Part shown: piece by piece, positions 8,029 through 16,385 of the stretch
Layout of the letters: each line of letters opens with the position of its first letter
Numbering within the stretch: the stretch's first letter is position 1
NCBI RefSeq assembly: GCF_001677335.1
Contig: NZ_LZYB01000006.1
Location: forward strand, 62,001 to 126,000
Direction of reading: 5' to 3'
DNA: 64,000 bases
Origin: Erythrobacter dokdonensis DSW-74
GTDB lineage: Bacteria; Pseudomonadota; Alphaproteobacteria; Sphingomonadales; Sphingomonadaceae
Program-made: the position numbers and the translations under genes
Notes under the pieces: generated by a model
Database searches by the model: none
Told to the model about the DNA's origin: nothing
What the model saw: the letters and a program-made list of their open reading frames with translations, nothing else

Positions 8029-9252
8029 ATGATGTGGCGCGTTATCGGTCCGGCCTTGCTGTTTTCGGGGGCGGCGATCGGCACCTCGCATCTTGTGCAG
8101 GCGACTCGTGCCGGCGCGCTCTACGGGCTCGGCCTGCTGATCGTCATCGTGCTGATCTGCGTGCTGAAATATCCCGCGTTCCGCTTCGGGGTGGATTACG
8201 GACATGCCACGCGCCGGTCACTGCTGGCCGGTTATCGCGAGCTTGGCCGGTGGGCGCCGCTGCTTTTCGCGACGATTTCGCTGGCCGTCTTCCCGGTCAT
8301 CTACGCCGCGCTCGCTTCGGCGACGGCGGGGATCGTGGTCGCGGTCTTCGGCCTGACCGTGCCGGTTCCCGCCCTTGGCCTGATCATCCTGGTGCTTGCG
8401 ACAGCCCTGCTTTTGTCGGGTGGTTATGACTGGCTGGATGTCGTCAACCGGGTGCTGGTCGCCTTTCTCGTGGTATCGACGCTGATCGTGACCGCGCTGG
8501 TTCTGCCGCGGGTGGAATGGGGGACACTGGGCGAGCTGGGCTGGGCGAGCGACCCGCGGGCGATCCTGTTCATTGTCGCACTGGCGGGTTTCATGCCGAA
8601 CCCGCTCGATGTGTCGGTCACGCTATCGATGTGGACGGCCGAGGCCGAGCGCGGACAGGGCAAGGCCGAGGTATCCCTGCGCGATGCCCGGCTGACCTTT
8701 CTTGCGGGCTATCTGCTGACCGCGTTTCTGGCCCTGTGTTTCTGCATCATCGGCGCCGGCGTGATGCACGCGCGCCAGATTGCCCCGGAAACGAGCGCCC
8801 CCGGTTTCGCGCAGCAGATCATTTCGCTTTACAGCGAAACGCTGGGCCCGGGCGCGGCGGTTCTGGCCGCGATTGCCGCGCTTTCGGTGATGGCAACGAC
8901 CGTTCTGGCGGCTCTCGATATCGGCGGCCGCAATGCGGCCTCGACCTGGCAGGAGATCACCGGGCAGCAAAGCGAGGCGGTGTTCCAGCGGGCCTACCGG
9001 ATCACGATCCCGGCGATGGTCGTCGCGACGGCGGCCGTGCTCTACCTCTTCACCAGCACCTTCACCGCCTTGCTCGACCTTGCGACCAGCGCGGCCTTTG
9101 TGGCAGCGCCGGTCATCGCGGTCCTCAATCACCTCGTGGTGACGCGCTGTGACATGCCGGAAGGCAGTCGGCCAAGCCGGGCCATGCGGGGTCTCAATAT
9201 CGCGGCCATCATCGTGATGACGAGCCTTGCGGCGGCCTATTTCCTGCTCTGA
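8029..9252 (+). CDS. Nramp-family transporter, variant lacking the DPGN motif
   Basis: 407 aa, almost entirely hydrophobic, about 11 transmembrane helices, in the inner membrane. GPALLFSGAAIG opens the protein as in Nramp/MntH transporters. The TM1 metal-binding motif DPGN is replaced by GTSH (GTSHLVQATRAGALYG), while the TM6 Met-Pro is kept (GFMPNPLDVSV). Similar GxSH versions occur as a bacterial subgroup annotated as divalent metal transporters. With Asp and Asn of DPGN lost, the transported ion cannot be assumed to be Mn2+ or Fe2+. It is followed convergently by msrA with only 12 nt between. Confidence 0.82.
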   Translation: MMWRVIGPALLFSGAAIGTSHLVQATRAGALYGLGLLIVIVLICVLKYPAFRFGVDYGHATRRSLLAGYRELGRWAPLLFATISLAVFPVIYAALASATAGIVVAVFGLTVPVPALGLIILVLATALLLSGGYDWLDVVNRVLVAFLVVSTLIVTALVLPRVEWGTLGELGWASDPRAILFIVALAGFMPNPLDVSVTLSMWTAEAERGQGKAEVSLRDARLTFLAGYLLTAFLALCFCIIGAGVMHARQIAPETSAPGFAQQIISLYSETLGPGAAVLAAIAALSVMATTVLAALDIGGRNAASTWQEITGQQSEAVFQRAYRITIPAMVVATAAVLYLFTSTFTALLDLATSAAFVAAPVIAVLNHLVVTRCDMPEGSRPSRAMRGLNIAAIIVMTSLAAAYFLL

Positions 9253-9264
9253 CCCGGCGCCTGG

Positions 9265-9816
9265 TCACTTCACATATTTCTGGAACGACTTTCTCAGCTT
9301 CATCAGCTTGGGCGGGATCACCGCGAGGCAATAGGGATTGCGCTGGCCTTCGCCGTCCCAGTATTCCTGATGATAGTCCTCGGCCGGATACCATTCGGCG
9401 GTCTGCTCCTCGCCCGAAAGGCCCTCGATGGTGGTCACTGCTTGTCTGCCGTTCTCGGCGTTCCAGCGCCCGATCGCGGCCTTGGCTTCCTCGCCCTGCT
9501 CTGCCGACAGCGGGAAGATCGCGCTGCGGTACTGCGTGCCGATATCGTTGCCCTGCCGGTTCAGCTGCGTCGGGTCGTGCGTGCCGAGGAACACGTCATA
9601 GATTTCCGCAAGGCTGATGACATCGGTGTCGAAGGTGACGCGGATGCCCTCGGCATGGCCGGTCGTGCCGGTGCACACTTCCTTGTAGGTGGGATTCGCC
9701 TTGGTGCCTCCGATATAGCCGCTCTCCACCGCGCTCACGCCCACCACATCGCGGAACACCGCCTCGGTGCACCAGAAGCAGCCGCCTGCAACAATTGCCG
9801 TTTCCATATTGCTCAC
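9265..9816 (-). CDS. msrA: Peptide-methionine (S)-S-oxide reductase
   Basis: 183 aa. It repairs Met-S-sulfoxide in proteins. The catalytic motif GGCFWCTEAVF is near the N-terminus, followed by VVGVSAVESGYIGG, YKEVCTGTTGHAEG and GTHDPTQLNRQGNDIGTQYR, all diagnostic of MsrA. A GTG start at 9816 is chosen because GGAGA lies 7 nt upstream; an ATG at 9807 is the alternative. The C-terminus keeps LMKLRKSFQKYVK but shows no obvious resolving Cys. Confidence 0.94.
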   Translation of the reverse strand: MSNMETAIVAGGCFWCTEAVFRDVVGVSAVESGYIGGTKANPTYKEVCTGTTGHAEGIRVTFDTDVISLAEIYDVFLGTHDPTQLNRQGNDIGTQYRSAIFPLSAEQGEEAKAAIGRWNAENGRQAVTTIEGLSGEEQTAEWYPAEDYHQEYWDGEGQRNPYCLAVIPPKLMKLRKSFQKYVK

Positions 9817-9917
9817 TCGAATTCTCCGCTGGTTTATGCCAGACATAGTCCGCGAAACCGGATTTGCCAGACGCGCGTATCAACGCCCGTCCGATATCCT
9901 CAAGGGAGAGATTGGAA

Positions 9918-10796
9918 GTGAAGAAACTGATCCTTGCTGCCGCCGCAGGCGGTCTTGTCCTTGCCGCCCCGCTGATGGCGCACATGCACGCAGGCCACGG
10001 CGAACACGGCGATGACCATATCCGCGATACGGCCGCCTTCATGAGGATGCACGGCGAACAGGTGTCGGCCGCGATCAACCATCCGACCCGCGCCGAAGAT
10101 GCCAAGCGCGACACGCATCGCCATCCGGCCGAAGTGCTCGCCTTCTTCCATGTCGGCCCGCACATGAAGGTGGGCGAATATGCCCCCGGCGGCGGCTGGT
10201 ATTCGCGCCTGCTCGGCCATTATCTGGGCGGCGAGGGGCAGCTTGTCGGCCTTTATGCCAACCCGCTGACGGCAACTTCGGACCCCGCCCGCCAGCAGCG
10301 CATGCGCGACATGGCGGCAGGCTTCCCCGCCGAGGTCGCGGGCTACACCGGCCTTCCGGCAGAGAAATTCGCCAGCATCACGCTTGATGCCATCCCTGAC
10401 GACCAGAAGGGCACCTTCGACCGCATCCTCGTGATCCGCGCGCTGCACAGTCCGACCCGTGCCGGCACCGCCGATACCGAGATCCGCGCGATGCGCGAAT
10501 TGCTCAAGGACGACGGGCTGATCGGCATTATCCAGCACCGCGCCCGCGCCAGCGCGCCGTGGTCCTATGCCAATGGCTCCAGGGGCTATCTGCGCGAGGC
10601 GGACATGATCGATTTCATGCGCCTGCAGGGCTTCGAACTGGTGGCCCGCAGCGATATCAACGCCAACCCGATGGACACCGCCGATCACCCGCAGGGCGTG
10701 TGGGAAATGCCCCCGACGCTCGCCACCAAGCGCGATGATCTGAAGGACAAGGGCGAAAGCGACCGCATGACTCTCTTGTTCAAGAAAGCGAAGTGA
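9918..10796 (+). CDS. Exported class I SAM methyltransferase-like protein (COG4798 type)
   Basis: 292 aa. The N-terminus MKKLILAAAAGGLVLAAPLM, translated from a GTG start with GGGAGAG upstream, is a signal peptide. It is followed by a His-rich stretch HMHAGHGEHGDDH. The mature part has a methyltransferase fold: VGEYAPGGGWYSRLL (motif I-like), FDRILVIRALHS and LKDDGLIGIIQHRA. Predicted methyltransferases with secretion signals are frequent in sphingomonads, but their substrate and how SAM would be supplied in the periplasm are unknown. An upstream ATG at 9864 would bury the signal peptide and has no ribosome site, so it was not used. Confidence 0.75.
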   Translation: MKKLILAAAAGGLVLAAPLMAHMHAGHGEHGDDHIRDTAAFMRMHGEQVSAAINHPTRAEDAKRDTHRHPAEVLAFFHVGPHMKVGEYAPGGGWYSRLLGHYLGGEGQLVGLYANPLTATSDPARQQRMRDMAAGFPAEVAGYTGLPAEKFASITLDAIPDDQKGTFDRILVIRALHSPTRAGTADTEIRAMRELLKDDGLIGIIQHRARASAPWSYANGSRGYLREADMIDFMRLQGFELVARSDINANPMDTADHPQGVWEMPPTLATKRDDLKDKGESDRMTLLFKKAK

Positions 10797-10814
10797 TGGG
10801 TTAAGGGCGGCGGC

Positions 10815-11693
10815 ATGACTGCAATCACCGTCGCCGCCCTTCAACTCGCCCTAGGATCGCAGGACGAAGCTGCCAACATCGCCGCTGTGAGCGCGCTGGT
10901 GGAAGAAGCTGCTGCACAAGGCGCGCAGCTGATCCTGCCGCCGGAACTGTTCTCCGGCCCCTATTTCTGCCGCGAGGAGGACGAGGCGCTGTTCGCGCTC
11001 GCGCGCCCTACGCCTGAGCACCCCGGCGTCATCGCCATGCAGGCGCTTGCCGCCAGGCTCAAGGTGACGATCCCCACCAGCTTCTTCGAGCGGGACGGGC
11101 ATCACTATTACAACACCCTCGCGATGATCGGGCCCGATGGCGAGATCATGGGCACGTACCGCAAGAGCCACATTCCCGACGGGCCGGGCTATGAGGAAAA
11201 ATACTATTTCCGCCCCGGCAATGACGGCTTCAAGGTGTGGGACGTGGCCGGAGAGGGCGGGGCGATCGTGCGCGTCGGCGTCGGCATCTGCTGGGACCAG
11301 TGGTACCCCGAATGCGCGCGGGTGATGGCGCTGATGGGGGCCGAACTGCTGATGTATCCGACCGCGATCGGCTCCGAACCCTATGACGCGACCCTCGACA
11401 CCAGCCGCATGTGGCGGCGCGCGATGATCGGCCACAGCGTGTCGAACTGCATGCCGGTGGTCGCCGCCAACCGCATCGGGACCGAAGGCCCGGACTCCGC
11501 GGCGCAGCGTTTCTACGGCCATTCCTTCATTACCGACGAATGGGGGGACTTCGTGGCCGATTATGGCGCGGCCGAGACCGGCGTGCTTGTCGCGCGGCTC
11601 GATCTCGCGCGCGCGGCGATGCACCGGGCGGGAATGGGCTTCTTCCGCGACCGCCGCCCGCAGCTCTACGGCCGCATCGCGGAAGACATTTGA
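10815..11693 (+). CDS. aguB: N-carbamoylputrescine amidase
   Basis: 292 aa nitrilase-superfamily hydrolase that converts N-carbamoylputrescine to putrescine, CO2 and ammonia in the agmatine route to polyamines. The Glu-Lys-Cys catalytic triad is visible: Glu44 in PPELFSGPYF, Lys117 in TYRKSHIPDGPGYEEKYYF, and Cys159 in GICWDQWYPE. The FSGPYFCREED and GPGYEEKYYF segments are characteristic of AguB rather than general nitrilases. No agmatine deiminase gene lies beside it. folK overlaps its stop codon. Confidence 0.92.
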   Translation: MTAITVAALQLALGSQDEAANIAAVSALVEEAAAQGAQLILPPELFSGPYFCREEDEALFALARPTPEHPGVIAMQALAARLKVTIPTSFFERDGHHYYNTLAMIGPDGEIMGTYRKSHIPDGPGYEEKYYFRPGNDGFKVWDVAGEGGAIVRVGVGICWDQWYPECARVMALMGAELLMYPTAIGSEPYDATLDTSRMWRRAMIGHSVSNCMPVVAANRIGTEGPDSAAQRFYGHSFITDEWGDFVADYGAAETGVLVARLDLARAAMHRAGMGFFRDRRPQLYGRIAEDI

Positions 11694-12190
11694 GCAGCCT
11701 CTACCTGGTCGCGCTCGGCAGTAACCGGCGGCACGCGCTCTACGGCGCGCCCGAAGGCGTGGTGCGCGCGGCAATGGAAGAGCTTGCCGCCTTCGGTACC
11801 GTGCTGGCGCGCTCGCCGGTCATCGCCAGTGCCGCGATGGGAGCCGCGCAGCGCCGCTTTGCCAATGCCGCGCTGGTGCTGGACAGCGAGCTTTCTCCGC
11901 CAGCCCTGCTGGCCGCGCTCAAGCGCACCGAGCGCGAATATGGCCGCCGTCGGGGCCAGCGCTGGGGCGACCGGGTGCTCGATTGCGACATTATCCTGTG
12001 GAGCGGCGGCGCATGGCGTTCGGGTTCGCGTTCCACAGGGCTCGTCATCCCGCACCCCGAGTTCCGCCGCCGCGCCTTCGTGCTGGCCCCCGCGCTTGCG
12101 ATTGCGCCCGCCTGGCGCGATCCGGAAAGCGGATTGACCATCGCGCAAGCTCATGCCCGCTTGACCCGCTGCCGCCCCCTGCCTAGGTGA
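11690..12190 (+). CDS. folK: 2-amino-4-hydroxy-6-hydroxymethyldihydropteridine diphosphokinase (HPPK)
   Basis: 166 aa. It transfers pyrophosphate from ATP to the pterin in folate synthesis. The N-terminal YLVALGSNRRH and the HPPK signature GQRWGDRVLDCDIILW are clear, and IPHPEFRRRAFVLAPA follows. A TTG start at 11690 overlaps the aguB stop (TTGA), suggesting translational coupling; no better start gives the YLVALGSN start at the right distance. Length is normal for HPPK. Confidence 0.88.
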   Translation: MSSLYLVALGSNRRHALYGAPEGVVRAAMEELAAFGTVLARSPVIASAAMGAAQRRFANAALVLDSELSPPALLAALKRTEREYGRRRGQRWGDRVLDCDIILWSGGAWRSGSRSTGLVIPHPEFRRRAFVLAPALAIAPAWRDPESGLTIAQAHARLTRCRPLPR

Positions 12191-12222
12191 GCGCTCGCTC
12201 CCGGCCCATCGCCGGAGCGCGT

Positions 12223-12298
12223 GGGCCCGTAGCTCAGTAGGTAGAGCAGCTGACTTTTAATCAGCGGGTCACAGGTTCGAATCCTGTCGGGCTCACCA
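12223..12298 (+). tRNA. tRNA-Lys (anticodon TTT)
   Basis: The 76-nt cloverleaf includes the encoded CCA. The acceptor stem is GGGCCCG/CGGGCTC, the anticodon stem GCTGA/TCAGC encloses loop CTTTTAA with anticodon TTT, and the T-loop GGTTCGAATCC is standard. Confidence 0.97.
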
Positions 12299-12401
12299 TT
12301 CTTGCCTCCTACCGCTTCGCTGCTTGAGGATCTTTGCGCCTTCGCGGTCGCCGGGGGACCGATCGGCACTCCGGCAGAATCTTCCGGAATGGGGCCGCGC
12401 C

Positions 12402-12725
12402 TCACATTCCGCGCGGCAGCATCACCTTGTTGCAGGTCATCGGCACCATCCGGCCCACGGTCCAGGTTGCCTCGTTACCCTTGCTCCAGAACTGGTGGGT
12501 CGCGCTCATGAACTTGGCGCCCGAGGCGGACGGCTCGCCGGCCAGGGTCACCGGCTGGTCGTCATTCATCTGCACCATGATCCGGTTGTCATCGAGATTG
12601 TCGACCTTCAGCCGCGTGCCGCTGCCGCAGTCGTAAAAGGTGCTGGAACCCACGCCCCCGACGCTCTCGTTGCATCCCGCCAGCGCCACAGCGCCCGCAA
12701 GGACAATGATGAACTTGCTCTGCAT
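12402..12725 (-). CDS. MliC-type lysozyme-inhibitor lipoprotein
   Basis: 107 aa. The signal peptide ends in the lipobox VALAGC, so this is a lipid-anchored periplasmic or outer-membrane protein. The mature part (YDCGSGTRLKVDNLDD, a segment ending QFWSKGNEATW, two Cys forming a probable disulfide) matches the MliC/PliC fold that inhibits C-type lysozymes. The start at 12725 is preceded by GGAGG; a longer frame to 12782 lacks a signal peptide at its start. It lies downstream of the yhhQ-like gene on the same strand. Confidence 0.75.
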   Translation of the reverse strand: MQSKFIIVLAGAVALAGCNESVGGVGSSTFYDCGSGTRLKVDNLDDNRIMVQMNDDQPVTLAGEPSASGAKFMSATHQFWSKGNEATWTVGRMVPMTCNKVMLPRGM

Positions 12726-12778
12726 GAAATATCCTCCCGCTCCGTTCGGCCGGGAGAATAGCCGAGCCTCAGACGCGC

Positions 12779-13489
12779 TCAAAGCGCGGAATCGCCGCTC
12801 CGCCGGTCAAGCGAGCGCGCCGCGCGCACCCCGAAGGTGATGAGGAAGGGCACCAGCACCAGGCTTAGTACCACTTTGGCCAGCACCTGGCCGATCAGCA
12901 GGTCGGTTATGTCGAACTCGCCATAGAAGGCGAGGGTCACGAAGATCACCGAATCAAGCGCCTGCGACAGCGCCGAGGCGACCGCGCCGCGCAGCATCAG
13001 GCCGATCGTGCTGTCCTGGCCTGCACCGCGCAACCGGTCGAAGATCCAGATGTTGAGCAACAGCGAGGTGATGTAGGCCGCCGGCCCTGCCAGCCACACC
13101 CGCCAGGTCGAGCGGTGTACCTGCTCGAATGCGGCGAGATCATCGGGCCGGAAGGCGATCATCTCCGAGGAGGCCGGAAGCGCCAGCACCAGCTGCATCA
13201 GCAGGGCCGAGAGGCCGAGCGGCAGGAACCCCCACCACACGATCCGCTGGGCAAGCGCACGACCGTAAAGCTGCGAGATTGTGCTCGAGATCACCACCAG
13301 CAGCAGGAAGGCGAAAATCCCGCTCTCCACCGCGAGATCGGTCGGCCACAGCTGCACCTGCTTGAAAGCCAGAACGCCCGCCAGCACCGTCATCCCGCCG
13401 TATAGCAGGGTGAAGACGAACAGGCCCAGGGGCATGGTCGGGGCTGGGTGCGGGGCAGGGGCGGGGGACGCGGGCTCGGTGTCGCTCAT
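12779..13489 (-). CDS. yhhQ: Queuosine-precursor transporter (YhhQ/VUT family)
   Basis: 236 aa, about six hydrophobic helices. The VUT (DUF165) core is visible in AYITSLLLNIWIFDRLR and SQALDSVIFVTLAFYGEF. E. coli YhhQ imports preQ0/preQ1 for tRNA queuosine; transport of the same precursor is inferred. The start at 13489 gives a short Pro/Ala-rich cytoplasmic tail before TM1. It is divergent from the CNT transporter at 13683; no riboswitch could be recognised between them. Confidence 0.87.
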   Translation of the reverse strand: MSDTEPASPAPAPHPAPTMPLGLFVFTLLYGGMTVLAGVLAFKQVQLWPTDLAVESGIFAFLLLVVISSTISQLYGRALAQRIVWWGFLPLGLSALLMQLVLALPASSEMIAFRPDDLAAFEQVHRSTWRVWLAGPAAYITSLLLNIWIFDRLRGAGQDSTIGLMLRGAVASALSQALDSVIFVTLAFYGEFDITDLLIGQVLAKVVLSLVLVPFLITFGVRAARSLDRRSGDSAL

Positions 13490-13682
13490 TGTTGTCCGGC
13501 CTAGCCAGCGCGCAGCCAAAAGAAAAGCGCCGCCCGCAGCGATGTCACCATAATGTCGCATCGCGGCTTGCAACTGGGCGCGCAAGCTGCCACGCCCTCG
13601 CACAATCACGCGCAGCGCGGCGCTGCGCCTGTGCCTTCTAGGATCACATCGCTTCCGGGCAAACAAGGGGCCATTCGCTGCC

Positions 13683-15161
13683 GTGAACGAGAGTATCACG
13701 TCCATCCTGCTCAGTCTTGCAGGGGTTCTCGCCATTCTGGCAATCGCCTTGGCGCTGTCTTCGGCCCGGCGCCGGATCAACCTCAGGGTGGTCGGCTCGG
13801 CCTTTGCGCTCCAGGCCTTCACCGCGCTCATCGTGCTGCGCACCGACATCGGCGTGGCGGTGATCGGCGGATTGTCGAACGGGGTGATAGCGCTCCTCGA
13901 TTTCTCCAAGGTCGGGATCACCTCGGTGTTCGGCCCGATGGACAGCAATCCCTTCGCCAACACTTTCGTCATCGCCGCGCTGCCGGTGATCGTGTTCTTC
14001 GCCGCGATTGTCTCGATCCTCTATCATCTCGGCATCATGCAGCGGCTTGTGCGCTGGGTCGGCGGGGCGATCGGCTGGGTGACGGGCATCAGCAAGGTCG
14101 AGGCGCTGGGCGCGGCCGCTAACATCTTCGTCGGCCAGTCGGAAAGCCCGCTGGTGGTGCGTCCCTATCTTGCCGCGCTGCCGCCTGCCCGGCTGTTCAC
14201 GCTGATGGCCGTGGGCATGGCGGGTGTCGCGGGCACGATCCTTGCCGCCTATGCGAGCTTCATCGGGGCCGAGGCCGTGCCCTTCCTGCTGGCGGCGGCC
14301 TTCATGTCGGCTCCCGGCGGCATCCTGATGGCCAAGATCATCATGCCCGACGAGCCCGGCGATGCCGACGCCCGTGACGATGCGGTTGCCACCGCCGCGG
14401 TGGCGCGTGCGCGCGGCAAGGCCAATGCGGTGGCCGAGGCGACCCGCGTGGTCATGTATGACGAGAACGGGCAGGAAATCGAACTTCCCCAGGCACGCAT
14501 AAGTTCGGTCGGCCCGGCCTCGATCACCGAAAGCGGCAAGGCCGGGGAAGTGACTGCGGCCGAAACCTTCGAGGAAGGTCAGCGCCCGGCCAACATCATC
14601 GAGGCGGCGGCGCAGGGCACCCAGACGGGAGTGAAGCTGGCTGTCGCCGTGGGCGCCATGGTGATGGTCTTCGTCGCGCTGGTGGCGCTTGCCAACGGGA
14701 TGCTGAGCGGGGTCGGATCGGGGATTGTCGCGCTGGCCGCCGGGGCGGGCGCGCCGCTCGGAGCGGAGAGCGCGGCCTGGCTTGAAACCCTGAGCTTCCA
14801 GAAGCTGCTGGGTTACGTGTTTGCGCCGGTGATGTTCCTGATCGGTATCGCCGACTGGGAGCAGGCGCAGATCGCGGGCGGGCTGTTCGGCACCAAGATC
14901 GTTTTGAACGAATTCGTCGCCTTCATCGATCTGGGCGCGATGACCGATGGCCAGCTGACCGAACGCAGCCGCGCGATCATCACCTTTGCTTTGTGCGGCT
15001 TTGCCAATTTCTCATCGATCGCGATCCAGATGGCGGTGACTGGCGGTCTGGCCCCCAACCAGCGCCCGGTGATTGCGCGGCTGGGGCTGAAGGCGCTCGC
15101 CGCCGGAAGCCTCGCCAACCTGATGAGCGCGGCACTGGCGAGCCTGTTCCTGCCGCTCTAG
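13683..15161 (+). CDS. Concentrative nucleoside transporter (NupC/CNT family)
   Basis: 492 aa inner-membrane symporter. CNT hallmarks are GVIALLDFSKVGITSVFG, VRWVGGAIGWVTGISKVEALGAAANIFVGQSESPL (family motif VGQSE), FMSAPGGILMAKI, and the C-terminal GFANFSSIAIQ. A hydrophilic insertion of about 90 residues (roughly 222-310, rich in Ala, Glu and Arg) sits between two halves, longer than in E. coli NupC. The GTG start at 13683 places the first helix correctly. The substrate is a nucleoside by family. Confidence 0.9.
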   Translation: MNESITSILLSLAGVLAILAIALALSSARRRINLRVVGSAFALQAFTALIVLRTDIGVAVIGGLSNGVIALLDFSKVGITSVFGPMDSNPFANTFVIAALPVIVFFAAIVSILYHLGIMQRLVRWVGGAIGWVTGISKVEALGAAANIFVGQSESPLVVRPYLAALPPARLFTLMAVGMAGVAGTILAAYASFIGAEAVPFLLAAAFMSAPGGILMAKIIMPDEPGDADARDDAVATAAVARARGKANAVAEATRVVMYDENGQEIELPQARISSVGPASITESGKAGEVTAAETFEEGQRPANIIEAAAQGTQTGVKLAVAVGAMVMVFVALVALANGMLSGVGSGIVALAAGAGAPLGAESAAWLETLSFQKLLGYVFAPVMFLIGIADWEQAQIAGGLFGTKIVLNEFVAFIDLGAMTDGQLTERSRAIITFALCGFANFSSIAIQMAVTGGLAPNQRPVIARLGLKALAAGSLANLMSAALASLFLPL

Positions 15162-15206
15162 GGAAACGCTTGGCAGTGCGGCGCACCCGGGTGTAAGGGC
15201 ACGGGC

Positions 15207-16136
15207 ATGACTGACATTGCTTCTGTTTCACTCGCCCAGCCGCTCGAGACCATTGCCGACGAACTCGGGCGCAGCTTTGCCGAGTACGGCTTTGCCGTGG
15301 TGCGCGATCACGGCATTCCGCAGGAGCTCATCGACGAAGCCGAAGCCGTCTCCAAGGCGTTCTTCGCGCTGCCTGACAGCGTCAAGCGCGCCTACAAGAT
15401 CGAAGGCGGCGGCGGTGCGCGCGGATATACCCCGTTCGGCACCGAGAAGGCCAAGGACGCTGCTGTCTTCGACCTCAAGGAATTCTGGCACGTCGGCCGC
15501 GATTTGCCTGCCGGTCATCCTCTCGCCGAATTCATGGCCCCCAATATCTGGCCCGCCGAGGTCGAGGGCTTCCGCGAGACCATGAGCGCGCTGTTCTCCG
15601 CCTTCGAGACCGCCGGGGGCCGGGTGCTCGAGGCGATCGCGCTGCATCTTGGCCGTCCGCGCGATTTCTTCGCCGCAAGCGTGGAGGACGGCAATTCGGT
15701 GATGCGCCTGCTCCACTATCCGCCGCTCGGGCCGGATGCGCCCGAAGGTGCGATCCGTGCCGCGGCGCATGGCGACATCAACACCATTACCCTCCTGCTG
15801 GGAGCCGAGGAGGCGGGCCTCGAACTGCTGACGAAGCAGGGCGAATGGCTGCCGATCCCGGCGACCAAGGGCGCGCTGGTCATCAATGTCGGGGACATGC
15901 TCGAACGCCAGACCAACGGGCGGCTGCGCTCCACCACGCACCGGGTCGTCAACCCGCGGGGGGAAGCGGCCCGGCGTTCGCGCTATTCGATGCCGTTCTT
16001 CCTCCATTTCCGGCCCGATTTCCTGATCGAGCCGCTGCCCGAATGCGTCTCTGCCGATGACGCGGCACCGCCGCCCGAACCGATCAGCGCGCACGATTTC
16101 CTCATGCAGCGCCTGCGCGAGATCAATCTCGCCTGA
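15207..16136 (+). CDS. Isopenicillin-N-synthase-like 2-oxoglutarate/Fe(II) oxygenase
   Basis: 309 aa, double-stranded beta-helix oxygenase of the 2OG-Fe(II) superfamily. The N-terminal DIOX_N region contains GFAVVRDHGIP and the Fe ligands are His188 and Asp190 (AHGDINTIT) and His245 (TTHRVVNP), with the Arg that grips 2-oxoglutarate in RYSMPFFLHF. Such proteins in sphingomonads are general oxygenases of unknown substrate, so no pathway is assigned. It stands alone between the CNT gene and the TonB-dependent receptor. Confidence 0.85.
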   Translation: MTDIASVSLAQPLETIADELGRSFAEYGFAVVRDHGIPQELIDEAEAVSKAFFALPDSVKRAYKIEGGGGARGYTPFGTEKAKDAAVFDLKEFWHVGRDLPAGHPLAEFMAPNIWPAEVEGFRETMSALFSAFETAGGRVLEAIALHLGRPRDFFAASVEDGNSVMRLLHYPPLGPDAPEGAIRAAAHGDINTITLLLGAEEAGLELLTKQGEWLPIPATKGALVINVGDMLERQTNGRLRSTTHRVVNPRGEAARRSRYSMPFFLHFRPDFLIEPLPECVSADDAAPPPEPISAHDFLMQRLREINLA

Positions 16137-16385
16137 CCGTGGCGCGGCACCGGACAGGGGCGCCGCCAAAAAAACCTCCATTCGTTGCGCAGATGCAACA
16201 CCTGGGCAAAGACTCGCGCGAATCCGCTTGATTCTGTGTGCCTGGCGTCACGTTTTCCGCGGAATCGCGTTATGGGCTCACGCGGTTTCATCAAATTGTC
16301 ACAGAACCGTCGCTTTTCCGAAGTCACGCGGGCCTAGGGGGGCCCGGTAACACCTCTCTCTCCACCGTCACCAGGGGCTACTTCA

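Noticed and set aside
13490..13682. preQ1 riboswitch ahead of the queuosine-precursor transporter
   Set aside because: The leader shows no recognisable preQ1 aptamer pairing.
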